Below, one piece after another: positions 21,227 through 32,968 of a stretch of DNA of 64,000 nucleotides; position 1 is the stretch's first letter, and each line of letters starts with the position of its first letter. Below the pieces are notes generated by a model, which ran no database searches, was not told the DNA's origin, and worked only from the letters and a program-made list of their open reading frames with translations. Position numbers and translations under genes: made by a program. Where the stretch lies: NCBI GenBank assembly GCA_030737835.1, contig CM060854.1:16624699-16688698 (forward strand), written 5' to 3'. This DNA is from Acorus gramineus. Taxonomy: Eukaryota > Streptophyta > Magnoliopsida > Acorales > Acoraceae.

Positions 21227-23432
21227 TTTCCATGGCTTAGGGGGTTGTGGGGAAGTCATGCATGCTAGGTATTTGGTTTAGGGTGAGTGAGAAGTGTGGG
21301 GGAGGGGTTAAAAGGGGTTAAAAAGGGGTTAAGGATGGCTGGGCGCACTGGCAGGCACAGCCTGGCGCGCAGGCACGCGGGTGCTCGTGGATGCTGGCAA
21401 CGAGCGGGGTGTGCGCAGGACGTGCGTGCGAGTACGCGCGAGCGTGCGCGCGCCCGTGGCAGTGTGCCTGGGAGGGTCTGGGCCCGCGGGTGGGTGCTAG
21501 TGCGCTCGCGCGCGTGCATGCGCGTGCTGGGGCATGCGTCGGGCTGCCCAGGGTCTCCGGTAGGTGCTGGGGCACTCGGGCATGCGTGCATACGTGCGTG
21601 CTTGCATTCGTGCGAGCCCGTATGCGTGCATGTCTAAGTCTTTGGTATTTCTAGTGATTTCTAAGTGTTAAATTGTGATGTTACTCACCAAATTTGATGC
21701 CCTTACCTTGCAAATCTCGTCGGATGGGATGCACGAGGTCCAGGGTAATGGTGAGTGGTTCGATCCAATCCCCCCCCCCTCGGGATGCGCTGGACGCGCG
21801 TAGTCGCGCGTCGCTCATCGATGGGGCCCCCTAGCTATACTACTTGTGTAGATAAGTAGTATGGCCATGCTTAAGCTATAATATATAGATATCTTGCATG
21901 CTAGGCTTATATACATGTATGAATGATTGTGTTGCATGCGCCCGTCTAATATGGGCATGTATTGTTTGAAATGTGTAAGGATGTATAGAATATGACATGC
22001 CTTAGGTAGTATTGTAATACTACTCCCACCATATTAATTGGAATATCCAGCATGATTAAGTCTGGGTTAATAACGGACACCTACCTAATATTCCCTTGCG
22101 ATAAGACTCGAGGGCGTGGTGTAGTTGTTGCGCCCATGCTAATGGGGCAAAGCTATGACCAGCTTTATGAGATGATGATCTCTCTCACCCTCTCCCTCTG
22201 AACGAACTGAGTAAGTAGATGCGATTTCCTACTCGACTCAGGTTCGTTTGGAATATTGGCATGCACCTGTTAATGCGCGAGATCGCGCTTGACCCTTTCT
22301 TTTAAGTTGGTGATATCCAACGCATGCTTAAGTTAGGCCTTGTGTGCTTATGTGATTAATGACCATGTATGCATGTTGTATGATTTATTATGATGTAAAT
22401 CTATGATTAGGGAGTATCCCTATGATTAATTGATATGTTATCGTGCATATGGTTCATGCGCATAACTAAGATTAAATTCTCCTATAAAATATATGCGCAT
22501 GTTAAAACTAATCAGGCCTATCTGAAATAGGCGTGGGTATGACCCGCTGTCAGGTTGTACCTTATTAGTTAGAGCGCTAGCGATGTAATCGCCCTGTGCA
22601 TCCGAGCGATGCACTCGTGTGGAATTCAAGAGAATTCATTATCTTATCGGATTGTTAAGCCGGTAGTTGGGGCGTGACACCCCCCTGTGTCCGAGCGATG
22701 CAACGGTGTGGGAGTACAGTAGTATTCGATATCTCAATAAGTGATTATCGAGAGTAGTTGTTTCTCCATTGGGTTCTCTTTGCGAACATGGAATGTTTAC
22801 TCCCAATGTCGTCCGTGTTGAAGAGGGTCGGGTTGTAGCTGTCCTGACAGAGGGCTCCCATCCGTAGGTACCACCGATGCGTTCGGGAGCGTACTGATCA
22901 TGGGAGTGTACCAGGTAGAGGCTACCCGGGAGAGGGTTAACGAATGATATTGCGAGCGTGGAATCGTTCTCCCCTTCGTTGGATCCGATGTAAGAACTTC
23001 CCGGTGTTGGAAAAGCTGTCTTGACAGAGGGCTCCCATCCGTAGGTACCACCGAGGCGTTCGGAAGCGTACTGATCGTGGGAGTATACCAGGTAGTGACT
23101 ACCCGGGAAAGGGCTATCAGTGGACCAAGGGTGTAGAGCAGTCTAAGTCTCTTCCAAAAGTCCCAAGAGTCTCCCTTCGAGAGTGAGGGTGAGGATGAGG
23201 TGAAGACACGTCGCCGCGTGACCCATTCGTTGTTCGTCCGTTCCCATAGTTGTTGGGTCCGGTTGCGTATCGATGTTCAAAGACATCGTTGGGCAGTTAT
23301 CCCGATGTAGATGATCCAGTAGTGTTGTGTAGAGCAATAATTCCGGGTCACCTCGACCAACGGTGTGGTCTCTCCCCAAAAGTCCCAAGAGTCTCCCTCC
23401 GGGAGTGAGGGTGAGGGTGAGGGTGAGTGATT
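21227..23432 (+). mobile_element. Truncated, diverged B-subfamily LTR (B3)
   Basis: Starts abruptly at a position equal to about 15072 of B1 (TTTCCATGGCTTAGGG). It has the CpG-rich block, acceptor region and poly-C tract (21771-21779), then about 840 bp not seen in B1/B2 (about 21840-22680), then returns to stem-loop modules (22730-23430). It breaks off within a GTGAGGGTGAGGGTG run next to the Athila/Tat-like LTR. It has neither intact end. Confidence 0.6.
22201..22248. repeat. Long imperfect hairpin in B3
   Basis: Arms AACGAACTGAGTAAGTAG (22201-22218) and CTACTCGACTCAGGTTCGTT (22229-22248) are near-complementary with a 10-base loop. Confidence 0.7.
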
Positions 23433-23444
23433 GAATATTTAAGT

Positions 23445-25020
23445 TGTAATTAATTACCGCAAGTGCACGGATCGTTACAGAAGTATAGATCTAGCAAATA
23501 CGGGTCGAACCCACAGAGAATTGTTTAAATCAGATTATTAATCAATTTAACTAATCGAACTAGAAAGAAAGATTGATGAAGTTTTATTATTATTATTATT
23601 ATTCTTTTTTAAAGAGAATAAATATGAAAAGATAACTAGGGTTTTAGAATCCACCATGCAATACCAATTTAGGGATTATATTCAAATATGAAACTCCACC
23701 ATATAACTCAATCAATATTGACGTTAATCAAATACCAATCGGAAAATAAATATTTAAAATCATATTAATTATTTCATAAAATCATATTTGAAATCAAAAC
23801 AATCATCTCAATATTCACATATTAGGAAGAGAATAAGATATCAAATAGTTAACCAAGCATACCCTATCAAACCCTAAATAAGAGATCCTTGAAGATGATT
23901 CTACAATTAAAAACCTTGATTTATGAAAATCCAATAGAATGATCTATCTCCCTTCCCTTTATAAAATCTACCAACTCAATATTCAACATGTTAAGAAGAG
24001 CATAAAATATCATAGAACTTAATCAAAGCATATTTTATCAAATCAAATACAAGAGATTTTTGAAGAAGGTAATAAGAAATTCACACAAAAGGTTTCAAAA
24101 GAGAATTGAAGGAGAGATTGATAAGCAATAAAGCAAACAATATGGAGAATTCAAATCTAAATATAAAATCCTAAACTAACATTGCATGGTTTCATCTTCA
24201 ACCCTAGTTGAAGATTTAGCTACTAGAAAACATGATCAAATAAAAGAAAAGAAAAATAAAAGACATCATATTATTAAAAAATTCTTGAAAATAAAAACAC
24301 AAAATTAATATTAAAATTCAGATCTAATAGAATACAAGAATCAAAATATATGAAATGAAAAGAAAGGAAAAACAAAAACAAAAACAAAGCAAAACTCTTG
24401 AATCCTTCTTCTCCTTTTATTGTCTTTGTGCCTCTCCCCCTTTCTATTCACATGTGCTCCTTTTATAGTCTCCAGCTCTTGAATCTCAACCATTTATTTG
24501 CAATATAATGGATGGTTAAGATTTGGTAGTTAAGATTGGTAGTTAAGATTGGCCTCAACCTTCCTCATATGAAGTTTAGATTTAATTCCCGTCATTGATT
24601 TTCTGCAGAATCTTCATATGGCTTTTTGACCCGTAATAAGATGGAATTACGAAATCTTCATGAAATAGTGATTTGTAGATCTTGAAATTATCTTTCCAAC
24701 GCCATATCATGCGAATAAATCAGATGCTTGAGGCAAAAGTTATGATCAAAACAGTGGGATAGGATTTTGAAGAATATATTTGATTAGATTGATTTTTATT
24801 CAATCTTAACCAAATCTTTTTCCATAAGGATCTTCTAGAAACTCTTGATTCTCCTTCACATCTTTAACTGATTTGTAGCATATCTTGTATTGATAATCAT
24901 CATTTAAGTCAATTACCTGCAATAACACATAAATTCTTAATATTAGTTATTATTATACATAAAATAAGGATATAGAAAATTAGATTAAGGGGTTTTAATG
25001 TATAATTAATATGCTTATCA
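23445..25020 (-). mobile_element. Athila/Tat-like LTR, minus strand (1576 bp)
   Basis: Read on the minus strand it begins TGATAAGCATATTAATTATA after a G-rich polypurine run and ends GGTAATTAATTACA. A minus-strand TATA box (CTATAAAAG) lies at 24460-24468, giving U3 above and R-U5 below. The U5 end carries 'ggatcgaacccacag'-like wording (plus: GGGTCGAACCCACAGAG at 23504-23520), common at ends of plant Ty3 LTRs of the Athila/Tat branch. No primer site follows at the low-coordinate end, so this is a 3' LTR or a solo remnant with adjoining internal DNA. Confidence 0.65.
24460..24468 (-). promoter_or_regulatory. TATA box of minus-strand LTR
   Basis: CTATAAAAG on the minus strand, about 550 bp inside the LTR start, where the U3/R boundary is expected. 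Confidence 0.55.
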
Positions 25021-25632
25021 AACACCCCCAAACCTAGTTTTTGCTAGTCCTCTAGCAATGAAAGTGATTAAACAAAATTAAAAATAAGGATAAGGCCACT
25101 TTCGCAGGCTCTCACGGTTGCATTTAGCGTATGCAACAAGCCCTTAAACCCCTAGGTCACCCCTAGTGGACGAGTTTGACTCGTGAGGGTTTGCAGCGAA
25201 TCTACCCACAAAATTCATGATTCACACCTTTTTTTTTCCTCTTTTTTTCTACCATAATCCCATGATAATATCGTAGTGCTCAAGATATTAAATTCCTTTC
25301 AGAAAAATCTTTAATTTAATGACATGGTGTGCTCGTGAAAATCTGGACAACACTCAAGAGGTTCAGACTCATAAGTAAGAATTTTCCTTCTAATTGCTGT
25401 CGAATGGTCGGTTCTCCGTTAGACACTGAGTCAAAACCAAAATAGTCTACTAAGCCAGCAAGAGATTTGGATTTTCACTTTATTACCTCATGGGCTTTAT
25501 ATGTGATATTCCAGCTTACTTACTATCTTTTACAGGGAGGCTTTCACTCTATCATTATTGAATCGGTCTTTAAACTTCACATAATGATTGCTAAGCTCTT
25601 TGTTAAGAGCACCATAGATATTTTTCTTTTCC

Positions 25633-25673
<41 letters not shown>

Positions 25674-25944
25674 CAAGACCTAATGATAAGTAGCCCTTTT
25701 CCACTGTACTTGTGATTCAATGGTTGCTTTTCAATTGATGTAAACCCTAACTCCTTATCAAGCAAACCAATGAACTAGACTTTTAGGTTCAACAGGTTTT
25801 AGGAAGTTCTTAACATTCTAGGCAATTATTAAGTCAACTCCACAAATTCATCTTAACTCAAAAATGCATCCAGATGTGTAGTGAATTTTTGAAGATCAAG
25901 CATTTAAGACCTACTAAAATAGAAGTTAACATAAGAGCTCATGC
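25021..25944 (-). mobile_element. Internal 3' non-coding end of the Athila/Tat-like element
   Basis: Directly upstream (minus sense) of the LTR, with polypurine sequence CTAGGTTTGGGGGTGTT next to it, then a CTAGAGGACTAGC-type segment. AT-rich, no conserved ORF. A 36-T run lies at 25638-25673. It is cut off near 25945 by chromoviral LTR D. Confidence 0.55.
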
Positions 25945-28562
25945 TACCATCCAAATAATATACAAACGAGTGCCCAAGCACGGAAATATAATACATACAA
26001 TCAAAGAAAGGATGCTGATGGCCTCTAACACTCGCGGGACGTGGCACTACTCCGCTACTGATGAAGTGCCACGGGGAGCTCCTCCTTCAGATCCGACTCA
26101 GTGATAAGTGGAGAAAAATATATGCGAGGGGTGAGCCACATGCTCAGTGAATAGCACAACCCATGCATCACAATTTATATTAACCACAAATAATTAATCA
26201 AGCCCCAAAGTGGCAGGAACTACACAAACCAGTGGGTCGCTACATCACCGACCCACCACACCCTCACCCTCACCCCTCAATAGGTGACATAGGATATTGG
26301 GACTGACTAGGCTGTTAATCACCCTTGGTCCACCGATAGCCTCTCCTCCACTCCGTAGGCCGCTTGGCCTTCTCCCACACTTCAGCACAGTCCGAATCCA
26401 AAATCAGAAGGTACCTACTGATGGGAGCCCTTTGACGGGATGGCCTTTCTAACGCTGGGGCAGTCTCTATACAGATCCAACGAAGGGAACAAAAACAGCC
26501 TATCCATATGCATATGATCCACTCGGATCCGTCGGCAACAACTCTCATCAACTCTAATGTCATGAATTGTTCAGAATTCCTCCAGGGTGCATAACTAAGA
26601 TGCGGGGAATCATATATACTCGGGAAAAGAAACCTTCGGAGGGCACTATGAGGTCCCGACATAGGATATCCCAACAACCAAACAAGGAACACGGAGTACC
26701 CTAGTCCGGGTCTCAATGCTGACCTCGCAAGGCCCCTTAATATTCCTTAAGGCGTGCTAAAATACCATAAGTTTGCATTTAAATTAATAAATTGAACTAG
26801 TAGGACGTATGCATAGGTCGAGGCTTCCTAGCATGAGAACATGGTGACAGGATGCATGGCTCTTACACATATCCTAAGGGTGCAAGTCCCTAACATACAC
26901 GGTCTAGGGTAGCATGCATACTACATATTAATCATGCTTGCATAGATTACATATTAAACAGGTTAATATTAAACTATGGTGCCCCAGGGGAGGACGGTAT
27001 ACGCCCAAGTGCATATAGCACCTCCCAACTGGGTTGGATTGTCCCACTCACCAATAATCGGGTCGTCGCGCGACCGTCCGTCAAGATCTGCAAGACAGGG
27101 TAATCAACTTGGTGAGTAAAATACACAAATATAAACAAAAATACACTAAAATACCCAACACTCGGACAAGCGTACATACGGCCCGTACGCACGCGAGTCC
27201 GAGCACCCCGACTCACTCCCGAACCCCCGGGCAGCCGAACGCACGGCCACCCGCCCCAGGCGCACAGCCGCCCGCCCTAGGCGCACAGCCGCGCCCCAGC
27301 CCGCGCGCCCAGACGCACTGCTGAGCCCCTGCCCGCATGCCCGGACACGCTGCCGAACCCCTCGGGTGCACCGCGCGCTCACTGCGCCCCAGCGCCGCAA
27401 CTCGCATGCACACCCGCACGCCCTGCGCCCCAACGCAGCACCCCGCGCGCACCACCCGCTAACCCAGCGCGCACTGCGCCCCCTGCACAGCACCCACACA
27501 CCACCCACTCGCCACGCGCCCCTGCGTAGCGCTCCGCGCGCACGCCATGCACTGCGCCCAGCGCACCTGCCTGCAGCTCGCCCGCCTGCGCCTGCCTGCC
27601 TGCGCGTGCCCACCTGCGCGTGCCTGCCTGCGCGCCGCTGCCCGCATGCACCCGAGCCGAGCTCAACCACCCCAACCGCCATCAACAGCCACCACAACCA
27701 CTCCCAAACCACCAAGCACATCTTTCACTCCCAAAAACACACCCTAACATACATCTAAACAAGAAAAGGAAGGAAAGAAACCTTACCCTAGGAGAGGAAG
27801 AGAAGGGGAGGAAGAACGGGTGCTCTTCGCGCACCGAAACACCACCTCAAGGACCACCACCACCAAGATCTCCTTCAGCCCTCAAAGTGGCTGAAATCAG
27901 AGGAGAAAAGAAGGCAAGAGAAGGGGTCACACACATGAGAACTAGAATCCGAGACCACCGGAAGATAGATCGGGGCAAAACCTAACCTTTCTCTTCTTAG
28001 GGTTTTTGGTTTCCACCACCTTAGCTAGGTCATATGTGGGTTTTAAAGAGAGGGAAGAGAGAGGGATTGAGTGGAGAAGATGATGAATAGGGACTTAAAT
28101 GTTGTTGTGGGATTTATTTATCCTCACACCCACCCCACACACACTCACACCCTCACTTAGATTTGCCCTAATTAGGGTTAGGCTTGATTAGATTAGGTTT
28201 AAGTGTGGTTTGACCCAAGTCAACCCAGTCACACAAAAAGCCAAAACCATTTGACCAATTCAATGGTCAACTTTGACCAGGTCAAGTCTCACAATGACTT
28301 TTCGCTCGGTCAAAACCCGGATACGCTTCAGAACTGTGAAATTCTGAAACGTTACCGGAATTCGATGAAATTTTCGTGAGTGGCTTGGAATGGCACCATG
28401 ACACATAATATGCAGTTAGATTTTCAATCGGAGCCCTCAAACTCAGGGTGATAGCTAACAGTCCAAAATTTTTGCGGTTCCGATCGAAAAACGAAAAAAA
28501 TTGAAAAACTGCCAGAATGGTCCAATGGTTACCAGAAGGATAAAAGTGACACATATATAACA
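25945..28562 (-). mobile_element. Chromoviral LTR D, minus strand, U5 end missing
   Basis: Its LTR start (minus TGTTATATATGTGTCAC) is at 28562, next to the polypurine tract of the pol below, so it is the 3' LTR of the minus-strand element. Going down it keeps donor-like and acceptor-like signals (27783 and 27091 region), the CpG block and stem-loop modules, but loses its last about 350 bp: there is no GTGACA end and similarity to E and F stops near 25945. Confidence 0.8.
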
Positions 28563-28578
28563 TTCTCCCCCCCTTAGG
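28563..28578 (-). other. Polypurine tract, minus-strand chromovirus
   Basis: CCTAAGGGGGGGAGAA on the minus strand, adjoining the LTR start. Confidence 0.9.
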
Positions 28579-28610
28579 AAATTTTGTCCTCAAAATAAAT
28601 ACAAGAACAT

Positions 28611-29009
28611 CTAAGAAGGGAAAAGATGCGGATACGCGTCACGCATGGCGTCCTTGAGCTCCCAAGTGGCCTCGGCACCGGAACGATGCTGCCATCGCAC
28701 CTTGACCAGCTGGACGGTCTTGGTGCGGAGCCTCTTCTCGCGGCGGTCCAGGATCTCAATCGGCTGCTCCACGAATGACAAGTCCGGCTCGAAGACGAGC
28801 GGCTCGAACGGAATGACGTGAGCAGGATCGTGGACATAACGCCTCAGCTGCGAGACATGGAAGACGTCATGGGCCTGAGCCAACTGTGGGGGCAGAGCTA
28901 TGCGATAGGCCACCTCCCCAACTCGCTCGAGGATGAGGAACGGCCCAACGAAACGCGGACTCAGCTTGCCCCGGACGCCGAAACGGAAGATGCCCTTCAT
29001 CGGGGACAC
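28611..29009 (-). pseudogene. Integrase C-terminal domain and chromodomain
   Basis: Open frame of 132 aa. It begins in the integrase C-terminal region (KGIFRFGVRGKLSPRFVGPF, FHVSQLRRYVHDPAHV) and ends with a chromodomain-like stretch (EILDRREKRLRTKTVQLVKVRW, then TWELKDAM..YPHLF). In chromoviruses this domain is thought to guide integration to marked chromatin. It is separated from the integrase core by a frameshift near 29010, so it is a piece of a broken polyprotein. Best evidence in the window for a chromovirus (Tekay/Del-like by sequence and long LTR). Confidence 0.9.
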
Positions 29010-29011
29010 CT

Positions 29012-29296
29012 TCAGAAAGACATGATCACCAACCTCGAAGCGAGCTCACGGCGACGACGGTCGGCGTAGCTCTTCTGACGACTCTGAGCGACTCGGATAC
29101 GCTCGCGAATCGTCTTCACCATCTCTGAGGTCTGGTGAATGATCTCTGGTCCCTCCAACTGGCGCTCTCCGACCTCGTCCCAACACAAGGGGGACTGCAG
29201 CTGCGGCCATAGAGCGCCTCGTAAGGAGCCATCCGGATACTCGAGTGGTAGCTGTTGTTGTAGGCAAACTCTACCAACGGAAGGTGCCTCTCCCAA
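29012..29296 (-). pseudogene. Integrase, segment after the catalytic core
   Basis: Continues the integrase after a frameshift at about 29200: '[18 protein letters not shown]' and '[20 protein letters not shown]'. The wording around '[17 protein letters not shown]' is typical of plant chromoviruses. Confidence 0.85.
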
Positions 29297-29673
29297 CTGC
29301 CCCCAAAATCGAGAACACAGGCTCGTAGCATATCCTCCAAGGTCTGGATTGTCCTCTCCGACTGGCCGTCCGTCTGCGGATGAAACGCTGTACTGAAGTG
29401 GAGGTTCGTACCAAGGGCGTGCTGGAGGCTACGCCAGAACCTCGAAGTAAAACGCGCGTCTCGATCAGAAATGATGCTGATGGGAGTGCCATGGAGATGA
29501 ACAATCTCGGAGACAAATAACTGCGCCAGGGTGTCTAGAGAATCGGTGAGTCGGATGGGGAGGAAATGAGCGGACTTCGTCAGCCGGTCGACGATCACCC
29601 AAATGTCATCGCGACCCGAACGTGACCTCGGCAAACCCGAGACGAAACCATGGTGATCTGCTCCCACTTCCAC
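29116..29673 (-). pseudogene. Integrase catalytic core
   Basis: 185-aa open frame with the DDE pattern visible: Asp in '[13 protein letters not shown]', Asp in 'IISDRDARF', Glu in '[15 protein letters not shown]'. It would join element cDNA to host DNA. The first residues and the end are out of frame with the neighbouring pieces (breaks near 29640 and 29200), so no whole integrase can be made. Confidence 0.9.
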
Positions 29674-30065
29674 TGAGGGATCTCAATGGACTGCAGCTTC
29701 CCCGCAGGGCGCTGATGCTCCGACTTCACCTGCTGGCATACTAAGCATCGGGCAACGAAACGGGCAATATCCGTCTTCATCCCGCGCCACCAGTAGCCAC
29801 GACGAAGGCCCCTGTACATCTTCGTGCCACCAGGATGCACTGTGTACCTCGAACGATGGGCCTCGTCCAGAATCTTCTGCTTCAGCTCTGCGTCGTCAGG
29901 AATGCATACTCGACCTCTGAACCGCAGGATCCCGTCCTCGCGAATCTGGTAGTCCGGACGCTCGCCCCGGGCGATGCCCTCAGAGAGGGCTATAAAATGC
30001 GGATCTTGACCCTGAGCCGTGCGGATCTCGTCGAGAAGAACTGGCTGCACTACTAGCCTGGCCAA
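29595..30065 (-). pseudogene. Integrase N-terminal zinc-binding domain
   Basis: 156-aa open frame covering the linker after RNase H and the HHCC domain: His in 'EAHRSRYTVHPG', Cys pair in 'CLVCQQVK'. The frame is lost just before the catalytic core ('[11 protein letters not shown]'). Confidence 0.88.
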
Positions 30066-30164
30066 AAAGCCACCCGCAGGAGTCTCTCAAACACTGATCC
30101 AGCAAGCGGCCTCCTCCAAAAGCCTCCAACGACGTACAACCATGTGGGCGGCCATGCCCAAGGG

Positions 30165-30833
30165 CTACCTGCTGAGAGCATCCGCCACGACATTCGCCTT
30201 ACCCGGATGGTAAGCAATGCCACAATCATAGTCCGTCAGGAACTCGACCCATCGTCTCTGACGCATGTTGAGCTCCGGCTGGGACTGCAAATATGTCAAG
30301 CTCTTATGATCAGTAAAGAGCTCGAACTCCTCGCCATAGAGGTAATGCCTCCACATCTTCAGCGCAAAGATGATCGCTGCCAACTCAAGGTCGTGGGTGG
30401 GGTAATTCTGCTCATGGGGATTCAACTGACGTGACGCGTATGCCACAACCTTACCGTGCTGCATCAGGACGCAACCCACACCCAAATGCGATGCATCAGT
30501 GTAAACTGCGAACCCATCACTCCCAGACGGAAGGGTAAGAACTGGCGCTGAGGTGAGCCTTCGCTTCAACTCCTGGAAGCTCTCCTCGCAAGACGGGGAC
30601 CACTCGAACTGGACATCCTTCCGAGTGAGGCGGGTAAGAGGAACGGCTATCTTCGAGAAACCCTCGACAAACCTCCTGTAATAACCCGCCAAGCCAGGAA
30701 GCTCCGAATCTCTGTGGGGTTCGACGGTCGACACTAATTCGACACAGCGAGCGTCTTCTCCGGGTCCATAGATATGCCCTCGCCGGAAATCACATGGCCC
30801 AGAAAGGCCATACGCTCCAACCAGAACTCGCAC
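30165..30833 (-). pseudogene. RNase H domain
   Basis: 222-aa open frame. '[20 protein letters not shown]' links RT to RNase H. Catalytic acidic residues are visible in '[12 protein letters not shown]', 'HDLELAAI' and '[10 protein letters not shown]', and the domain ends '[12 protein letters not shown]'. It would remove the RNA strand during cDNA synthesis. It is out of frame with the RT piece (break near 30740) and with integrase (stop/shift near 30100). Confidence 0.9.
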
Positions 30834-32041
30834 TTGCTGAACTTGGCGAACAACTGATGTCTGGCCAAAGTCTCCAAGACAGTGCGGAGATGGTGAGCGT
30901 GCTCCTCAAGACTCCTCGAGTACACCAATATGTCATCGATGAATACTACCACAAAGGAGTCGAGGAAGGGCGGAAACACCCGGTTCATCAGATCCATGAA
31001 GGCCGTCGGCGCATTCGTCAACCCGAACGGCAGTACTCTGAACTTGTAGTGCCCATACCGACTACGAAAGGCCGTCTTCGGAATGTCTGACTCCCGGATC
31101 TTTAGCTGATAGTAGCCCGAGCGGAGATCGATCTTGGAAAAGACTCGCGGTCTCTGAAGCTGGTCAAACAGATCGTCGATCCGCGGCAATGGGTACTTGT
31201 TCTTTACTGTCCGCTTGTTCAGCTGCCTGTAATCGATACAAAGCCGCAGTGAACCGTCCTTCTTTCGGACGAACAGAACAGGGGCTCCCCACGGAGAAAC
31301 ACTCGGACGTGCGAAGCCCTTCTCCAGCAACTCCTCCAACTGCTCCTTGAGCACTCTCAGCTCTGCAGGGGCCATCCGGTACGGAGCTCTCAAAATCGGC
31401 TCAGTCCCCGGAATCAGATTGATCTCAAACTCGATCGCGCGATCCGGCGGTAATCCTGGAAGATCATCAGGGAAAACCTCAGGATACTCTGCCATGACCG
31501 GAGTCTGACTGATATCTGCCCGCAGCGGTGCATCCTCCTGAGCAATGTACGCCAGAAAGCCCTCGCATCCTCCCTGAAGGAGTCTCCACGCCTGCATGGA
31601 CGACACGAACCCCAAAGGGGCTACGTCACGATCGCCCACGAACTGGAAAGACCTCCGACCCGAAAGGTGGAAAGACACCGACTTGGCAAAACAGTCGATG
31701 CTGGCGTGACTAGCTGCAAGCCAATCCATTCCCAGGATGGCATCAAAGTCCGTCATAGCGAGCTCCACCAACTCCACCAGAAACTCATGCTCCGCAACCA
31801 CCACCGTACACCCTCGGTACACAGAACGGAGGAGAATACGGTCTCCTACGGGCAATGATATCTCCAGGATAGCATCTAAAGGGGCGGACGCCATGCCCGT
31901 CCGTCTCGCAAAAGCGGGAGACACGAACGAGTGTGTGGCTCCGGAATCAAACAACACATATGCAGGGAGCTGGGAGATCTGAACAATACCTCGGACCACG
32001 CTGCCTGATGCCTGAGCCTCCTCTGCTGAAAGCGCTGCCAC
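30734..32041 (-). pseudogene. Protease and reverse transcriptase, chromovirus pol
   Basis: Longest transposon frame here (435 aa). Aspartic protease motif DSGATHSF at residues 32-39 (D32). RT begins about residue 210, with '[25 protein letters not shown]' region at 251-275, '[11 protein letters not shown]' 303-313, '[12 protein letters not shown]' 337-348 and active-site 'FIDDILVYS' 367-375 (the F/Y-x-D-D box is intact). The frame is lost at about 30740 before RNase H. The piece itself has no internal stop, which points to fairly recent activity of this family. Confidence 0.92.
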
Positions 32042-32163
32042 TCGGCCCTGAACAAACTACGGCTGAGGAGCAGGGGCACGCCTCGCCGGCTGCGCTGGCT
32101 GCCTCTCTGGTCAGCACGGCCACCCTGTGGCTGCAGCTGCTGACGCTGAGGCTGCTGCTGGCA

Positions 32164-32346
32164 CTAAGGCTGCTGCTGCTGGTACTGCTGCTGCTGTTGT
32201 GGAGGCAGCACTCGGGGTCGGCCAGCATCAGGGCAATTATACAAGATATGCCTGATGAGCTGACAGTGGTAACAGCGCCGCGTCTCCGGTCGCCTGGACT
32301 GGACTTGCACTACCGCGATGGGTGCTTGACCGCGTACTCGCACCAC
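32164..32346 (-). pseudogene. Gag C-terminus with zinc knuckle, chromovirus
   Basis: Short frame with C-x2-C-x4-H-x4-C (CYHCQLIRHILYNC) followed by Q-rich tail 'RPRVLPPQQQQQYQQQQP'; it matches 37081-37200 of element C. Frameshifts separate it from protease (32040-32160). Upstream gag is gone: the element ends at 32379, the base before LTR C starts. Confidence 0.85.
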
Positions 32347-32643
32347 ATCTGCTAGAGGAGAGGCAGCCGCTAGCTGATCTGTTATATTTGTGTCACTTTT
32401 AACCTGCTGGTAACCGTTGGAGAGTTCTGGCAGGTTTTCAAATTTTTTTCGGTTTTCGATCGGAACCGCAAATTTTTGGACTGTTAGCTATCGTCCTGAG
32501 TTAGAGGACTCCGATTGGAAATCTAACTGCATATTTGGTGTCCTGGTGCCATTTTATGCCTCTCACAAAAATTTCATCGAATTCCGGTAACGTTCCCAAA
32601 ATTTCACAGTTCCGGGGCGTATCTGTGTTTTTAAGTCGCACAC

Positions 32644-32652
32644 TATATAAAG
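32644..32652 (+). promoter_or_regulatory. TATA box of LTR C (5')
   Basis: TATATAAAG; identical in the 3' LTR at 38982-38990. Confidence 0.7.
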
Positions 32653-32777
32653 GTGGGATCTAATTTTCGGATTACTATTCATCATCCCTACCAACTTGAT
32701 TTTCTCTCTCCCCTCTCTCCTTTTCTCACTTTTGAGCCCCCTAGACCCCTCAAAGCTTAAAACCTAAAACCTAGGAA

Positions 32778-32802
32778 GTGTAGATCGGGTCCCGATCTAC
32801 AC
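32778..32802 (+). repeat. Perfect palindrome in LTR C leader
   Basis: 12-bp arms GTGTAGATCGGG and CCCGATCTACAC with one T between; identical to 1933-1957. Confidence 0.9.
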
Positions 32803-32968
32803 CCCGGTGGTTTCAAATCCCAATTCCGGCGAGATTTGCCCCTCCGTCCGCCCTCTCTTCGTCCCTGATTTGAGCCATCTCGGTGGTGGAGGTAGATCCG
32901 GGCGTTGGAAACCTTTTGGGAGAGGTTTCGGTGCGCGGAGAGCAACCAGATTTCCTTTCCTCCCCTTG

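Noticed and set aside
25467..25715. ORF with a poly-Phe run
   Set aside because: Produced by the 36-T homopolymer in the internal end of the Athila/Tat-like element.
29139..32355. Plus-strand open frames of 60-140 codons across the chromoviral pol
   Set aside because: They are antisense shadows of the minus-strand protease, RT, RNase H and integrase pieces.
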